A stretch of 64,000 nt of DNA, from the IMG/VR virus record IMGVR_UViG_3300050013_000065, positions 1 to 64,000 of that record; one strand, written 5' to 3'. Both the position numbers and the translations under genes were made by a program. The notes beneath the pieces were generated by a model. The model made no database searches. It saw only the letters and a list, made by a program, of their open reading frames with translations, and was not told the origin of the DNA. Below, one piece after another: positions 22,565-31,363 of this stretch (position 1 is its first letter; the number at the start of each line of letters is the position of its first letter). This DNA comes from a virus.

Positions 22565-23007
22565 TGAACCGTTTGTTCAGTGCTACTAATCCCTATCAAG
22601 GCAAGTACAAGAAGGTCCTCTGTGTTTGCTCTGCTGGGATTCTTCGGTCGCCCACAGCAGCTCTAGTCTTGGCCCAGGAGCCATACAATTTCAATACAAG
22701 GGCGGTAGGATTGACCGCAGAGTTTGCTTTAGTTCCGGTAGATGAAGTTCTGTTGCACTGGTGTGATGAGTTGGTTTGTATGGATCACCGGCAGGAGCGT
22801 CAGTTGAAAAAGATGCTGAAGGAACCCAAGCCAATTGTGGTCCTCAACATTCCAGACAACTACGAATACCGAGACCCAGATTTGATGAAGGCTATCAAGA
22901 CCGCTTATGACGAGGCCGATCCGAGTTATAAGGCAAAACAACCTCCTCCTCCTATTACGATTGGACAGTATGAATTCACAATCAACGATGACAAAACCAC
23001 CCAGTAG
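22546..23007 (+). CDS. low-molecular-weight protein tyrosine phosphatase-like
   Basis: 153 residues. VLCVCSAGILRSPTAALVL has the C-x5-R P-loop of the low-molecular-weight phosphatase family, and LVCMDHRQERQL resembles the later substrate loop. ATG 22546 follows AAGGAGAAAA. Could dephosphorylate a host protein or a nucleotide; the sequence does not say which. Confidence 0.6.
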   Translation: MSENFLMNRLFSATNPYQGKYKKVLCVCSAGILRSPTAALVLAQEPYNFNTRAVGLTAEFALVPVDEVLLHWCDELVCMDHRQERQLKKMLKEPKPIVVLNIPDNYEYRDPDLMKAIKTAYDEADPSYKAKQPPPPITIGQYEFTINDDKTTQ

Positions 23008-23038
23008 TGGTCCAGATAATGGACAGAGAGGAGGTATT

Positions 23039-23212
23039 GTGGAAGATTCCGATGGTACAGTAATCGAGAGACAGCAAGCGGAGAGTTTGATTAGTTTGAT
23101 AACCTCACAAAATATTCAAAGCAGGCTGAGAGAGGAAGGACTCATGGTTAATCCTGGTGCAATAGTAGATGCCCTGTCTGGCTTGTATCAATCTAAGCCT
23201 ATCAACGGCTAG
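23039..23212 (+). CDS. hypothetical protein, 57 aa
   Basis: GTG 23039 after AGAGGAGGT, which directly follows the palindrome 23010-23024. Helical, acidic. Function unknown. Confidence 0.55.
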   Translation: MEDSDGTVIERQQAESLISLITSQNIQSRLREEGLMVNPGAIVDALSGLYQSKPING

Positions 23213-23255
23213 TTTATACAGAGTTGTCCCAAATAATGGACAGAATCGAGACGAA

Positions 23256-23495
23256 ATGAAACAAACAGTTAGAAAATACGTGGGCGTGTGGGTTGGATAC
23301 GATAATCCCGACGAACTGAAGTTTGGGGCGTTGCCAGAGTTGCTTGAGACGGATTTTGGAGGGAACGGAACCATTCCAGCCTCAAGGGCTGCTGTGAAAT
23401 ACTACCCCATTGACATTGTAGTAGACCCCTCTGAATTGAACGGCTTTGATAGTTTAGAAGCTGCTCGGGGCGCGCTCAACCACAAAAACAAGTAG
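23256..23495 (+). CDS. hypothetical protein, 79 aa
   Basis: ATG 23256; a degenerate palindrome copy lies just upstream (23227-23241). Last gene before the terminator. Predicted beta-rich start KYVGVWVGYDNPDEL. Function unknown. Confidence 0.6.
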   Translation: MKQTVRKYVGVWVGYDNPDELKFGALPELLETDFGGNGTIPASRAAVKYYPIDIVVDPSELNGFDSLEAARGALNHKNK

Positions 23496-23509
23496 TCCAG
23501 ATAATGGAC
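23495..23509. repeat. dispersed palindrome before terminator
   Basis: Exact copy starting at the stop codon of the last rightward gene, 6 nt before the terminator stem. No gene starts after it, so at this site it cannot serve a translation-initiation role. Confidence 0.9.
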
Positions 23510-23515
23510 ACAGAA

Positions 23516-23555
23516 AAGCCCCCGAATCCGCAAAGGACCGGGGGCTTCTGTTTTC
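23516..23555 (+). terminator. intrinsic terminator of the rightward block
   Basis: A 9-bp stem AAGCCCCCG/CGGGGGCTT with a 14-nt loop (which can add TCC/GGA), followed by CTGTTTT. It closes the rightward replication operon. Confidence 0.9.
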
Positions 23556-23656
23556 CACAGATTTATTGTGTTTTACACAAGATTTCCACAAATATATTTG
23601 TCACGCTAACGATATATTATGCCGATTACCCTCTTTTTATGCTACTATTTAGTAGC
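23551..23656. other. AT-rich gap with DnaA-box-like repeats and hairpin
   Basis: Three related 9-mers TTTTCCACA (23551), TTTTACACA (23571) and ATTTCCACA (23582) resemble the DnaA box TTATCCACA with one to two changes. AT-rich sequence and an inverted repeat GCTACT-ATTT-AGTAGC (23641-23656) follow. It may be an origin element or just the leader of the next gene. Confidence 0.3.
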
Positions 23657-23679
23657 GAACAAATTCAAAAGGAGCCGCT

Positions 23680-24672
23680 GTGGAACAACGGAAAGAACAA
23701 CAGAAGAAATATTTTGTTTACCTAATCACGAACCAGATAAACAAAAAAGTATACGTGGGATTTACCTCGAATTGGAAGAAGAGGTGGAAGGAGCATAATT
23801 TAGAGTCCCAGCGAAATCGAAATGATCAGAGGAATCGGCATCTGTACCATGCTATGCGGATGTATGGTCGCGAGAATTTTTCGTTTTGTCTTCTCTGTTC
23901 TGTAGATGATGAAAAGGAGGCTCTACGTTTAGAACAATACTATATTGAACAGTACGGTTCTAAAAATCCGGACAAGGGGTACAACATGACAGCGGGCGGG
24001 GACGGGGTGCGCGTACTGAGAGGAGATAGCCTAGAGAGAATGAGAAAAGCTGTTTCAGAGAGGATGTCTGTCCCTGAAAATACTCCGAATTACCGAGAAG
24101 ATATTTCGACAGAAGAGATTGTGGAATTGTATGTTATAGAGGGGTTGAACACCGTGGCTATCGGAAAGAAACTTGGAATATATCCGGGTCTAGTTAGTTC
24201 CCGTTTAAAAAGGAAAGGAGTAAAAAGAAGAGGACGCCGGATAGAAATAAATGTTGCTGAAGTGCTCCGCCTTTACGAGATTAAGAAGACGGCGGCGGAA
24301 ATAGGAGAAATATTTGGAGTTAGTAAATACAAAATATTATCTGTCCTAAAAGAACAGGGGATAGACAGGAGGAGGTCCGGGGCCAGAAAAACTACGGAGG
24401 GGAGAAAGGAGAAAAGATGCCCGGGGTGCCAAAACATAAAACTTCTCTCCTTCTTCAATAAGAACAAAAGCTCGCACGATGGGTATTCGAGTTTGTGTAA
24501 GCAGTGTATTTCAGACAGAAACAAGATGAAGTTACGGACTAAAAAGGAGATTGCTCCGGAGCCATGTTCAAGTACCGGAGGAACGTTGGGTCCTTCAGAC
24601 GTTCTTGGGGCTGAAGATTCTTCATCGCCTTCGCTATGTACTTCTTTCTCGTCTGAAGGGTCAGAGGCATAA
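23680..24672 (+). CDS. GIY-YIG homing endonuclease
   Basis: 330 residues. GIY-YIG domain at 10-105 (YFVYLITNQINKKVYVGFTS, KKRWKEH, EQYYIEQYG ... GYNMTAGGDG). Two helix-turn-helix repeats follow (LNTVAIGKKLGIYPGLVSSR and KTAAEIGEIFGVSKYKI), then the zinc module CPGCQNIKLLSFFNKNKSSHDG ... CKQC. GTG 23680 after AAAAGGAG. Its last 134 nt overlap the 3' end of the leftward gene at 24539, so the C-terminal tail is likely junk read into that gene. Confidence 0.85.
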   Translation: MEQRKEQQKKYFVYLITNQINKKVYVGFTSNWKKRWKEHNLESQRNRNDQRNRHLYHAMRMYGRENFSFCLLCSVDDEKEALRLEQYYIEQYGSKNPDKGYNMTAGGDGVRVLRGDSLERMRKAVSERMSVPENTPNYREDISTEEIVELYVIEGLNTVAIGKKLGIYPGLVSSRLKRKGVKRRGRRIEINVAEVLRLYEIKKTAAEIGEIFGVSKYKILSVLKEQGIDRRRSGARKTTEGRKEKRCPGCQNIKLLSFFNKNKSSHDGYSSLCKQCISDRNKMKLRTKKEIAPEPCSSTGGTLGPSDVLGAEDSSSPSLCTSFSSEGSEA

Positions 24673-27600
24673 GGGCTGTTTTTTCCGTTGGATTCATTTG
24701 GTCATAAAGACGAAGGTATTCCTCTCCCGGCAGTCTGGAAGCTCTAGTGTAGAGAGACGCTAGACTAGAATCCATTCCTTGTGTTTTCTTTATGTTTTCG
24801 GTTATTTTCTTCAGATCATCTTGGTGCAAGTCTCCCGAAGCATACATTTTGTAAACGTCAGGCATGGTCATTTCTCCTGAGCGTACCTTGTCCTCAAAAC
24901 CCATGATTACTCTGTGTCTGGCCATTTGCGCCGGGTCTAACGCCCCGTCTGGATTATGGGAGGCGGCAAGCTCAGAGGCTAACTTCTGAGCCGGGGTTGC
25001 GTACGTCTGCGCAGTACCGCCGACAGATTTCCACACCTGTCCAGGATTGCCGACAGAAGGTCCCGTTCCGGAAACCATCTGTCCGATAGTTTGTGCAGGA
25101 ATCGGGGCCATGTTTCTAAAAACATCACTCCAAAGCTCATCGGGTTGTAGCTTTCTTCCAAACTGGTCACGTTGGGACAGGAGTTCTTCTCCCGTGCGCA
25201 TGGTCGGTGATAGTCTCCCCTTGATGAATCCCACTGGATCGGATGCTGCGTGGAGTAGATCGGTAGGCAGGGTCCTGATTCCGAAGACGGTTTCTTTACC
25301 CTCTTTGTTCTTTACAGCAAGACCGAAGGGGGCTTCATTGTGGAAGTTTCCTGTCGAAGCGTAGTTGAGCACACGAGCTATTCCCCACAAACCTAGAGCC
25401 ATCTTGGCAACTTGGGCGCGACCTAACCCGCCCTCATCTTTGTTAAACAGATTAGCTCCGGAGCGCATTTCTGCCTCTAGCCAGTCCGGAGCGAGTAGTA
25501 ACAAACGGCCCCAATCTTGATTGGTAGCTGACCGTCCCATCTGTCTCCAAGGAATTCCTCCGAATGTATTATTTGCGTGGGTGGCCGCAGCTTTTGCAAC
25601 ATGATCGTCTGACCAATCTGGATGGGCCTCTCGGTATCGGTCAAACATAAGTTCGTAACCACGCGCTTTAAGGGCAGGGATATAGCGTTTGAACAAGAAC
25701 GATTGGTACCAGTCCATAGCATTAGACAGAGGTTTCCCGACTCCAGGGATGAGACGAAGAATTCCGCCACCCGCAGCGACACCTTCAGAATGGTCCTGCA
25801 AGGATTTGTAATCTACTCCTAGTTGGAGGTTATTGCGAACCCCTACATTTATCTTTGTGGGTGAATTAGGGTCGAGCGGGTCTACTTTGGCTCCAGTTAG
25901 AATGTCCGGCCCAGTAATGTGGAAAGGGTTAACCCCGACCATGACTCCGCGTAGTGCTTCTTGGACCATGTGGAACGGAGATAGAGACAGCAACGTCTCC
26001 TTCATTTTAGTCCCCACGCCGAGCAAAGCTTTCCCCACAGCGCTACTTGCGACAGCAGACGGTTCCAGACCCAAACGGTTCTTCAGATACTCGGCAAACT
26101 CCGGGTGAACGCGGATATCTGACCGTACTAGAATGTTATGTCCGGCAGAGTCGTTAGTTACGAAGTTCCAACCCTTCATTGCGTTATTGTTCAGGCTGAT
26201 GTAGTCTTGTGGGTCCCACGCATAAATCTTCTTCTGGGCCTCGTTAAACTCCTTGAGCCCCGAGAAGTCCTTATTGTTTGCCATCGACTTCAGATACATG
26301 ATGTCGGTCGAGAGTTTATTGTTCCCAACTTCGTCGTACTGAGCTTCTTTTCTGGTGGCTTGCTCTTCCAGTTTTTCGATAGCCGCTTGGATATTCGATG
26401 GATGGACATAGGGAGTCAGGTCCTTGATGGTTCCTTCGTCCAGAAATCTTTGAAGGTCTCCTGATTTGTCCAGTTGCTGGACTACTGAATCTGCTATGTT
26501 GATTTTACGAACCCGATTTGGGTCGATGAAGGTCTTTGGGTCCTCGCCGTTTTGTCCGGACACAACTTGGCCTTGTCCTGAGAGCACTACCGCAGGGCGA
26601 CCATCTGACCCACGAGTAAAGGAGTCTCGGAGAGTATCAATTAGCTGCTTGTTGGCCGCCGCTTTGATGAGTTCTCCGCGACCTTTGGCCGTTACAGAAA
26701 CGGGATCAAAATCAATCGGCTTCGGAGATTTCAAAAGCGCTGTCAAGTGAGAGTCGTACACACGTTGACGAGCCATCGTAACCTCTGTAGCGAACTTGCC
26801 CTGCTTGGCTTCAGACGCAACAACCTTGCCCAAAGGATTTAGGTCCTTGTAGGTACGGGTCATATAGTCTTTGACGAACGAGTGCAACAGGTCGTTGGAC
26901 GACCCGATTTGGAAATTACGCGCTTGTTCTTCTCTCAGAACTTTGGCCGCGTCGAGTTCGCGGTCTGACAGTTCTCCGTTGGCAACTCTCTTCAAGGATT
27001 CAAGAACGGTGTTCTGATAGGAAGTAGGAAGGTCTTTGAGTTTGTTATCGGCAATCATCTGGGGAAGATTATCGGGAAGTCCATTATTTGGACTAACCGG
27101 CCCAACATCTAGTCTATCTTCTTTTCCAAGACTCTCGGCCACGGCGTTGTACCACTGCGCGGCCTTGATTTTATCCCCACCCGTAACCACCTGATGAAAC
27201 ACAGAAGCGAGTTCAAGTTCTTTCTGTGCTTTTACGTCGGCTTTTGGGCCAAACACCTTCTCCATAAATCCAGGAGTTTCGTGTCCGAGAATTCCCCGAA
27301 CGCGGTTGTCTAGGTTGATGGATTCTTGTTCGCCAATTGCATGTTGAACTTCTCTTTCTTTGTTGGCTCGGTCCAGTGCCAAAAACTCGTCGTTAGGCCG
27401 GAACTTGTCCGTCTCAAGAAGAGGCTTGAACAACTCGCCTGCTGAGTGCAGGGCGTGAGGCATTCCCAAAATTCCCAAAGCCCCGCCCGCAAAGGCTTCC
27501 GTTCCGTATTCCCACGCTTTGTCGGTATCTCCTTCTTTCAGAGCGTCGAGGAATCGAGGAGACATAGCCGCTGCTGTTTCAAACTGCTGGAGGGTAAACC

Positions 27601-28525
27601 CAGCATTCAAAACAGCGTTCGCAGTCTTGGCCATTCGGGCAGTAGCCGCGACGGGTAGATCGGGAATCGTGTGACGCAGGACTTGGAACGCCCCGTTTTC
27701 GAGCATGTTCTTGGATAGCAAATCTTGCTCGGTCAGACCGTTGTCGTATAACGCTTTCTGAGCGCGCTTCCAAGTATCGACATCTGCTCCTGTTTCGCGT
27801 ACGGCGTCCTCGACCGGATGAAATCCAGCTTTGGCTCCGGCAACTGTGTCACTGGTTTTGCCCAGAGCTTCGAGTTCTTCGGGGGTGAATTTTCCAGATT
27901 CCTTCAGGGCGTTTTGGATCGCGGGCGTACCAAACTCTGCGTCTCGGTTGAGCGGAGACACGAGTTTTCTAGCCCTGTCCAGAAGGCCCATATCGTGGCC
28001 TCCTGCTTCCAGAGCTTGTTGGATGACTGGGTCTACTGACTTTGCTTCCTTGAGAGCACCTAGAGCCGCTTGCGAGCCTTTGACAGCGTCGGCGATCTCA
28101 GTGGCAGACAGTCCGGCTTCTTTGAGAGCAGTAGCCCCCGCACTTTCGATCAAACCACCCGTTCCGAAGGTAGCCGCTGTTAAAGCTAGACTATAGGGCG
28201 CTGTAAATCCAGACGCGATATGCTCAACAGCGCGCTCGAATCCACCAGCTCCCTGACGTTCTTCGGGAATCCCAAACAAACTTTCTGTAAGCGGGGTTGA
28301 AAAGAAATCATGGGCGCGTTTGTACCACGGCTGGGAGGAGTCTTGGTAGATGTGTTGAGCGGGTTCGGATGGTTGAGAAGTTTGTCCAGATAATGGACCA
28401 GAAATTGATCTTCCCCCAAAAGCGGCAAACGGATCAGAGGAAGAAGCGGGAGTCGTCTCATTTTCCGTGTTTTCGGGAGCAGAAATCATTCGACCGCCGA
28501 ATTGTGCAAAAGGATCGTTAGTCAT
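24539..28525 (-). CDS. large internal virion / DNA-ejection-like protein
   Basis: 1328 residues. Starts with two DPFAxFGGR repeats (residues 4-11 and 31-38), then Ala/Gly-rich hydrophobic helices (about 100-135). Coiled-coil stretches fill the middle. A C-terminal part (about 860-1200) has SPFHMVQEALRG, DWYQSFLFKRYIPALK and amphipathic helices. Size, last place in the structural block and helix-rich make-up fit an internal virion or DNA-ejection protein of podovirus-like phages. Three palindromes lie in it (26468, 27079, 28384). Confidence 0.6.
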   Translation of the reverse strand: MTNDPFAQFGGRMISAPENTENETTPASSSDPFAAFGGRSISGPLSGQTSQPSEPAQHIYQDSSQPWYKRAHDFFSTPLTESLFGIPEERQGAGGFERAVEHIASGFTAPYSLALTAATFGTGGLIESAGATALKEAGLSATEIADAVKGSQAALGALKEAKSVDPVIQQALEAGGHDMGLLDRARKLVSPLNRDAEFGTPAIQNALKESGKFTPEELEALGKTSDTVAGAKAGFHPVEDAVRETGADVDTWKRAQKALYDNGLTEQDLLSKNMLENGAFQVLRHTIPDLPVAATARMAKTANAVLNAGFTLQQFETAAAMSPRFLDALKEGDTDKAWEYGTEAFAGGALGILGMPHALHSAGELFKPLLETDKFRPNDEFLALDRANKEREVQHAIGEQESINLDNRVRGILGHETPGFMEKVFGPKADVKAQKELELASVFHQVVTGGDKIKAAQWYNAVAESLGKEDRLDVGPVSPNNGLPDNLPQMIADNKLKDLPTSYQNTVLESLKRVANGELSDRELDAAKVLREEQARNFQIGSSNDLLHSFVKDYMTRTYKDLNPLGKVVASEAKQGKFATEVTMARQRVYDSHLTALLKSPKPIDFDPVSVTAKGRGELIKAAANKQLIDTLRDSFTRGSDGRPAVVLSGQGQVVSGQNGEDPKTFIDPNRVRKINIADSVVQQLDKSGDLQRFLDEGTIKDLTPYVHPSNIQAAIEKLEEQATRKEAQYDEVGNNKLSTDIMYLKSMANNKDFSGLKEFNEAQKKIYAWDPQDYISLNNNAMKGWNFVTNDSAGHNILVRSDIRVHPEFAEYLKNRLGLEPSAVASSAVGKALLGVGTKMKETLLSLSPFHMVQEALRGVMVGVNPFHITGPDILTGAKVDPLDPNSPTKINVGVRNNLQLGVDYKSLQDHSEGVAAGGGILRLIPGVGKPLSNAMDWYQSFLFKRYIPALKARGYELMFDRYREAHPDWSDDHVAKAAATHANNTFGGIPWRQMGRSATNQDWGRLLLLAPDWLEAEMRSGANLFNKDEGGLGRAQVAKMALGLWGIARVLNYASTGNFHNEAPFGLAVKNKEGKETVFGIRTLPTDLLHAASDPVGFIKGRLSPTMRTGEELLSQRDQFGRKLQPDELWSDVFRNMAPIPAQTIGQMVSGTGPSVGNPGQVWKSVGGTAQTYATPAQKLASELAASHNPDGALDPAQMARHRVIMGFEDKVRSGEMTMPDVYKMYASGDLHQDDLKKITENIKKTQGMDSSLASLYTRASRLPGEEYLRLYDQMNPTEKTALMPLTLQTRKKYIAKAMKNLQPQERLKDPTFLRYLNMAPEQSPF

Positions 28526-28545
28526 TCCCTATTCTTTCTTTTATA

Positions 28546-30339
28546 CTACTTTGCTCTTTTGATTCCCTGACGAATAGCATTGGCTTCGTCGGGATCTACG
28601 TCTAGCTTAGCTATATCTTTCTCCACATCTTCGGGAGACTTTTTCTTCAAGCGGGTGATGGCTCTTTGCACCATCAAGTTGTTATTGTATTTAGAAAGGT
28701 TTGGAGGGTCTATATTCAATTGTTGACGAATATTGTCTTCTTGCGTGAGAGAAATAGAAGGGTTGGATAAAGTCTTCTCTCTCTCGGTGGGAGACATTTC
28801 TCTGAGTTTGTTTATGTCAGGACCCACCGAAGTCTGAGTTGTTCCTCCCAAGGTATTTCCCGAAGAAACTACCGTAGATCCTGGGTTTTGCTGCATAAAT
28901 GCCGACAAATTTTCGGGTGGAACTTCTCCTATTGATCCGTTTGCTAGACGAACCGAAGTAACCTGTGTGGCTGGGTTGACTTGCGAAAGAACACTGTTCG
29001 GGTAAAGTTTTTCGCGGATTCCTTGATACTCTTTGCGGGTCTTTTCGAGTTGGTCACTTAGAACTTTTTGTTGCGCGGGGTCCGACACCGTTTTGAGTTG
29101 GCTTTCGTAGCTACGCATAGTGCTGCCGAGTTGGTCTGCCGCCGCTTTCATCTCCGCCTTTTTTCCGCTATCTATTTCCATTTTGATACGTTGGGTTTCG
29201 TTTGCAATATGAACTCCATCAAGGTAGAGTTGCTTAGTTTCCATTTTAAGTTTACCAAGTTCGGCGGCGTCCTTCATGCCGTTTCCGTACATAGCAACTT
29301 TGTCGGCGGGAGCTACCATATAATCTTTATCGGGGTCAAACATGTTAACTCCCTTGGGAAGTTGCATGATACTATTCAACGCACTTCCCTTGGTGGGCGT
29401 TTTTACAAACATGTTTTGGATTGGAACATCAATTACTTTTATGGAAGTTTGATCCGTCATATTAACAGGCTCGCCTGACGAGTCTATCCAATGTAAGCCG
29501 TTGAAACTAAGTTCTGAATGGTCATGGAGATCAATAAAGTGACGGGTATAAGTTTTTCCATCTCCAACTTGCCGAATTGAAGGGTCTTTTTGATACGCCT
29601 CAACGAGTTGGTTAGCCGTCAAATCTCCCGGCAATTTTCCATCGACGGGTGCAGTCCCTCCTATTTTGGGATCAGTGAGACCATCAATCATCGCTTGTGC
29701 TGCTTTATTGTGGCCGTCAATAGAATCTTGGGTCCGAAAATCTAAATCAGCGTGTTTCGCAGCGGTTGTTGCTTGCACATCTGCTAAGTTAGCTTTCATC
29801 ATCTGAACCCGAAGAGGTTCTTCCTCTTGTTCTCGTTTCTCTTTATTTGCGGTCAGTTGGTCTTGCCACTGTTGACGGGCTTGTTGCTGAGATTTCTGCT
29901 GCTCGGCTTGCTGATTTTGCATACCCGCTTTCGCCCCGGGCATCAAACCGCTAGCAAAACCTCCGTAAGGATTCTGGTTATGAGCTTCTTGTCCAGCGGC
30001 TCCTCCCATAATGGCCCCAGCTAAAATACTACGGAATAGCTGACCCGGTTTGTCTTTAACTTGGGTCGGGACAGGAGGTCCGTTTGGGTTGCTAGTATTT
30101 GGTCCCCAAACCGTATGCTCAGGCATGAGGGCATTCCACATCATTCCCAGTTTGGAGTGGTGGACCGCTTGGGCCTGCGCGGGCGTAGGTAAAGACTGCG
30201 CAGGAATATTCATTTGCTGCGGCGGCTGAGAGTCTAGTTGTGGGGCTCCGGAGTCGGGAGACGGACTCAAAGGAATCGGCGGGGTCGGTCCGGGGGTTAC
30301 TACTGCGGAAACTGCGGAATTCGGAAGAGTATCAGGCAT
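28546..30339 (-). CDS. putative internal virion structural protein
   Basis: 597 residues. Pro-rich N-terminus (VTPGPTPPIPLSPSPDSG), an Ala/Gly hydrophobic segment (FRSILAGAIMGGAAGQ) and a long Gln/Lys/Glu coiled coil (about 135-200). Sits next to the ejection-like protein. A second coiled coil is at 375-450. ATG 30339 after AAAAGGATCAC. Function by position only. Confidence 0.6.
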   Translation of the reverse strand: MPDTLPNSAVSAVVTPGPTPPIPLSPSPDSGAPQLDSQPPQQMNIPAQSLPTPAQAQAVHHSKLGMMWNALMPEHTVWGPNTSNPNGPPVPTQVKDKPGQLFRSILAGAIMGGAAGQEAHNQNPYGGFASGLMPGAKAGMQNQQAEQQKSQQQARQQWQDQLTANKEKREQEEEPLRVQMMKANLADVQATTAAKHADLDFRTQDSIDGHNKAAQAMIDGLTDPKIGGTAPVDGKLPGDLTANQLVEAYQKDPSIRQVGDGKTYTRHFIDLHDHSELSFNGLHWIDSSGEPVNMTDQTSIKVIDVPIQNMFVKTPTKGSALNSIMQLPKGVNMFDPDKDYMVAPADKVAMYGNGMKDAAELGKLKMETKQLYLDGVHIANETQRIKMEIDSGKKAEMKAAADQLGSTMRSYESQLKTVSDPAQQKVLSDQLEKTRKEYQGIREKLYPNSVLSQVNPATQVTSVRLANGSIGEVPPENLSAFMQQNPGSTVVSSGNTLGGTTQTSVGPDINKLREMSPTEREKTLSNPSISLTQEDNIRQQLNIDPPNLSKYNNNLMVQRAITRLKKKSPEDVEKDIAKLDVDPDEANAIRQGIKRAK

Positions 30340-30354
30340 TGTGATCCTTTTGGG

Positions 30355-30382
30355 TTGACAAATGGAAAATCTGTGATATACT
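30355..30382 (+). promoter_or_regulatory. sigma-70-like promoter of rightward island
   Basis: TTGACA (30355-30360), a 16-nt spacer and TATACT (30377-30382). Transcription would start near 30389, with AAAGGAG at 30398-30404 for the TTG start at 30412. Opposite to the surrounding structural genes. Confidence 0.7.
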
Positions 30383-30411
30383 GATTCTAGAGGTTAGAAA
30401 GGAGATCAACA

Positions 30412-30921
30412 TTGTTGACCCTAGAGGAAATTGAGAGTCTAAAGAAGATGTACGAATCGGAAACCAAAGTCGAGGGTGTTCCTCAATGGCTAATTCCGGC
30501 ACGATCTCAAAGAACGGTTGAAGCTCTAGAGGAACTGATTGCTTGGAGAGATGCCTCGGGAAATAAACCACCCCTAGCTCTGAAATTTGACAAAGATGGT
30601 AAGATGGAAACTGTAATTCCTGGGGGAAAAAGCGTAATCACTGTGCAAAATCTCAAACCACCGAAGGCTCGCCCCTCTCGAAAATCAGCGTCCCAACGGC
30701 AACTAGAGAACGCCCGCAGCGCGACTCGCGTAGCGCGCGGCGCTACGAGAAACCCTCACGAACTTTTTCGTGTGGTAGGGATACACCCCGAACCTAGAAA
30801 GTATAACGGAGTACAACTCGTCCAGATAATGGACAAAGGAGAAAGTAATGGAGAAATTCTACCGCACATCAGAGATAAAAGAAGATCCGGAAATCAAAAT
30901 TGCTACCAAAGTAAGCATTGA
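30412..30921 (+). CDS. hypothetical protein, 169 aa
   Basis: TTG start (30412 or 30415) after AAAGGAG and a good promoter. Helical N-terminus (LTLEEIESLKKMYESE), a basic middle (PSRKSASQRQLENARSATRVARG) that could bind nucleic acid, and VQLVQIMDKGES encoded by palindrome 30820-30834. A moron-like gene. The last 74 nt overlap the next gene. Confidence 0.6.
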   Translation: MLTLEEIESLKKMYESETKVEGVPQWLIPARSQRTVEALEELIAWRDASGNKPPLALKFDKDGKMETVIPGGKSVITVQNLKPPKARPSRKSASQRQLENARSATRVARGATRNPHELFRVVGIHPEPRKYNGVQLVQIMDKGESNGEILPHIRDKRRSGNQNCYQSKH

Positions 30922-31195
30922 TTTTCCAGAGAGACATTGGATTCCCGGAAACCCATATCCGGCGACCTACGATAATGTAGTTGCCCACTTTTTGGGCGTT
31001 GTGGTTCGCAAAGAAAATGGGGAATACGAATCAAAACTGGAGTATGGTCTGGATGTCGGACGCGCTCCCAAAAATCCAGAATCGCAGAATATAGGGGATG
31101 CCGTGGAAAAAATAGTCCCATTTCTCAACAGAACTGCCGAGGAATTTCGGGAACAAACAGCGCGCCTAAACTCTGTTTTGCCTCGAAGTTCTTAA
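30848..31195 (+). CDS. hypothetical protein, 115 aa
   Basis: ATG 30848 after AAAGGAGAAAGTA that directly follows the palindrome 30820-30834. Soluble, mixed alpha/beta (NVVAHFLGVVVRKENGEYES). Second gene of the rightward island. Function unknown. Confidence 0.6.
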   Translation: MEKFYRTSEIKEDPEIKIATKVSIDFPERHWIPGNPYPATYDNVVAHFLGVVVRKENGEYESKLEYGLDVGRAPKNPESQNIGDAVEKIVPFLNRTAEEFREQTARLNSVLPRSS

Positions 31196-31217
31196 CCACG
31201 CCTACAGAAAATAAGCA

Positions 31218-31232
31218 GTCCAGATAGTGGAC
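31218..31232. repeat. dispersed palindrome beside tRNA-like element
   Basis: GTCCAGATAGTGGAC, one change from the consensus, 6 nt upstream of the tRNA-like sequence. Confidence 0.85.
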
Positions 31233-31238
31233 AAAAAC

Positions 31239-31311
31239 GGGGCCACCCGGGGGATTCTTCTGGAATGCCAAGGTCCAGAACACGTTGGTTCGATTCCAAC
31301 GGGCCTCACCA
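31239..31311 (+). tRNA. tRNA-like element, non-canonical
   Basis: The 3' half is tRNA-like: T-arm GTTGG-TTCGATT-CCAAC, acceptor strand GGGCCTC, discriminator A and an encoded CCA. The 5' GGGGCCA pairs with the acceptor at six of seven positions. The middle holds TTCTGGA/TCCAGAA, a 7-bp stem with a 9-nt loop ATGCCAAGG, instead of a normal 7-nt anticodon loop. No proper D-arm can be drawn in the 14 nt left. It is either a degenerate tRNA or a captured 3' half of a host tRNA (possible attachment core). No integrase is seen in the window. Confidence 0.4.
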
Positions 31312-31363
31312 ACTTATACCGTCCAGATTCTCGGAGTGCCGGGAGTCGTCTGATGCTAAAATC

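Noticed and set aside
31239-31311. A normal, functional tRNA
   Set aside because: No D-arm can be formed and the anticodon loop has 9 nt, so it is listed only as tRNA-like.
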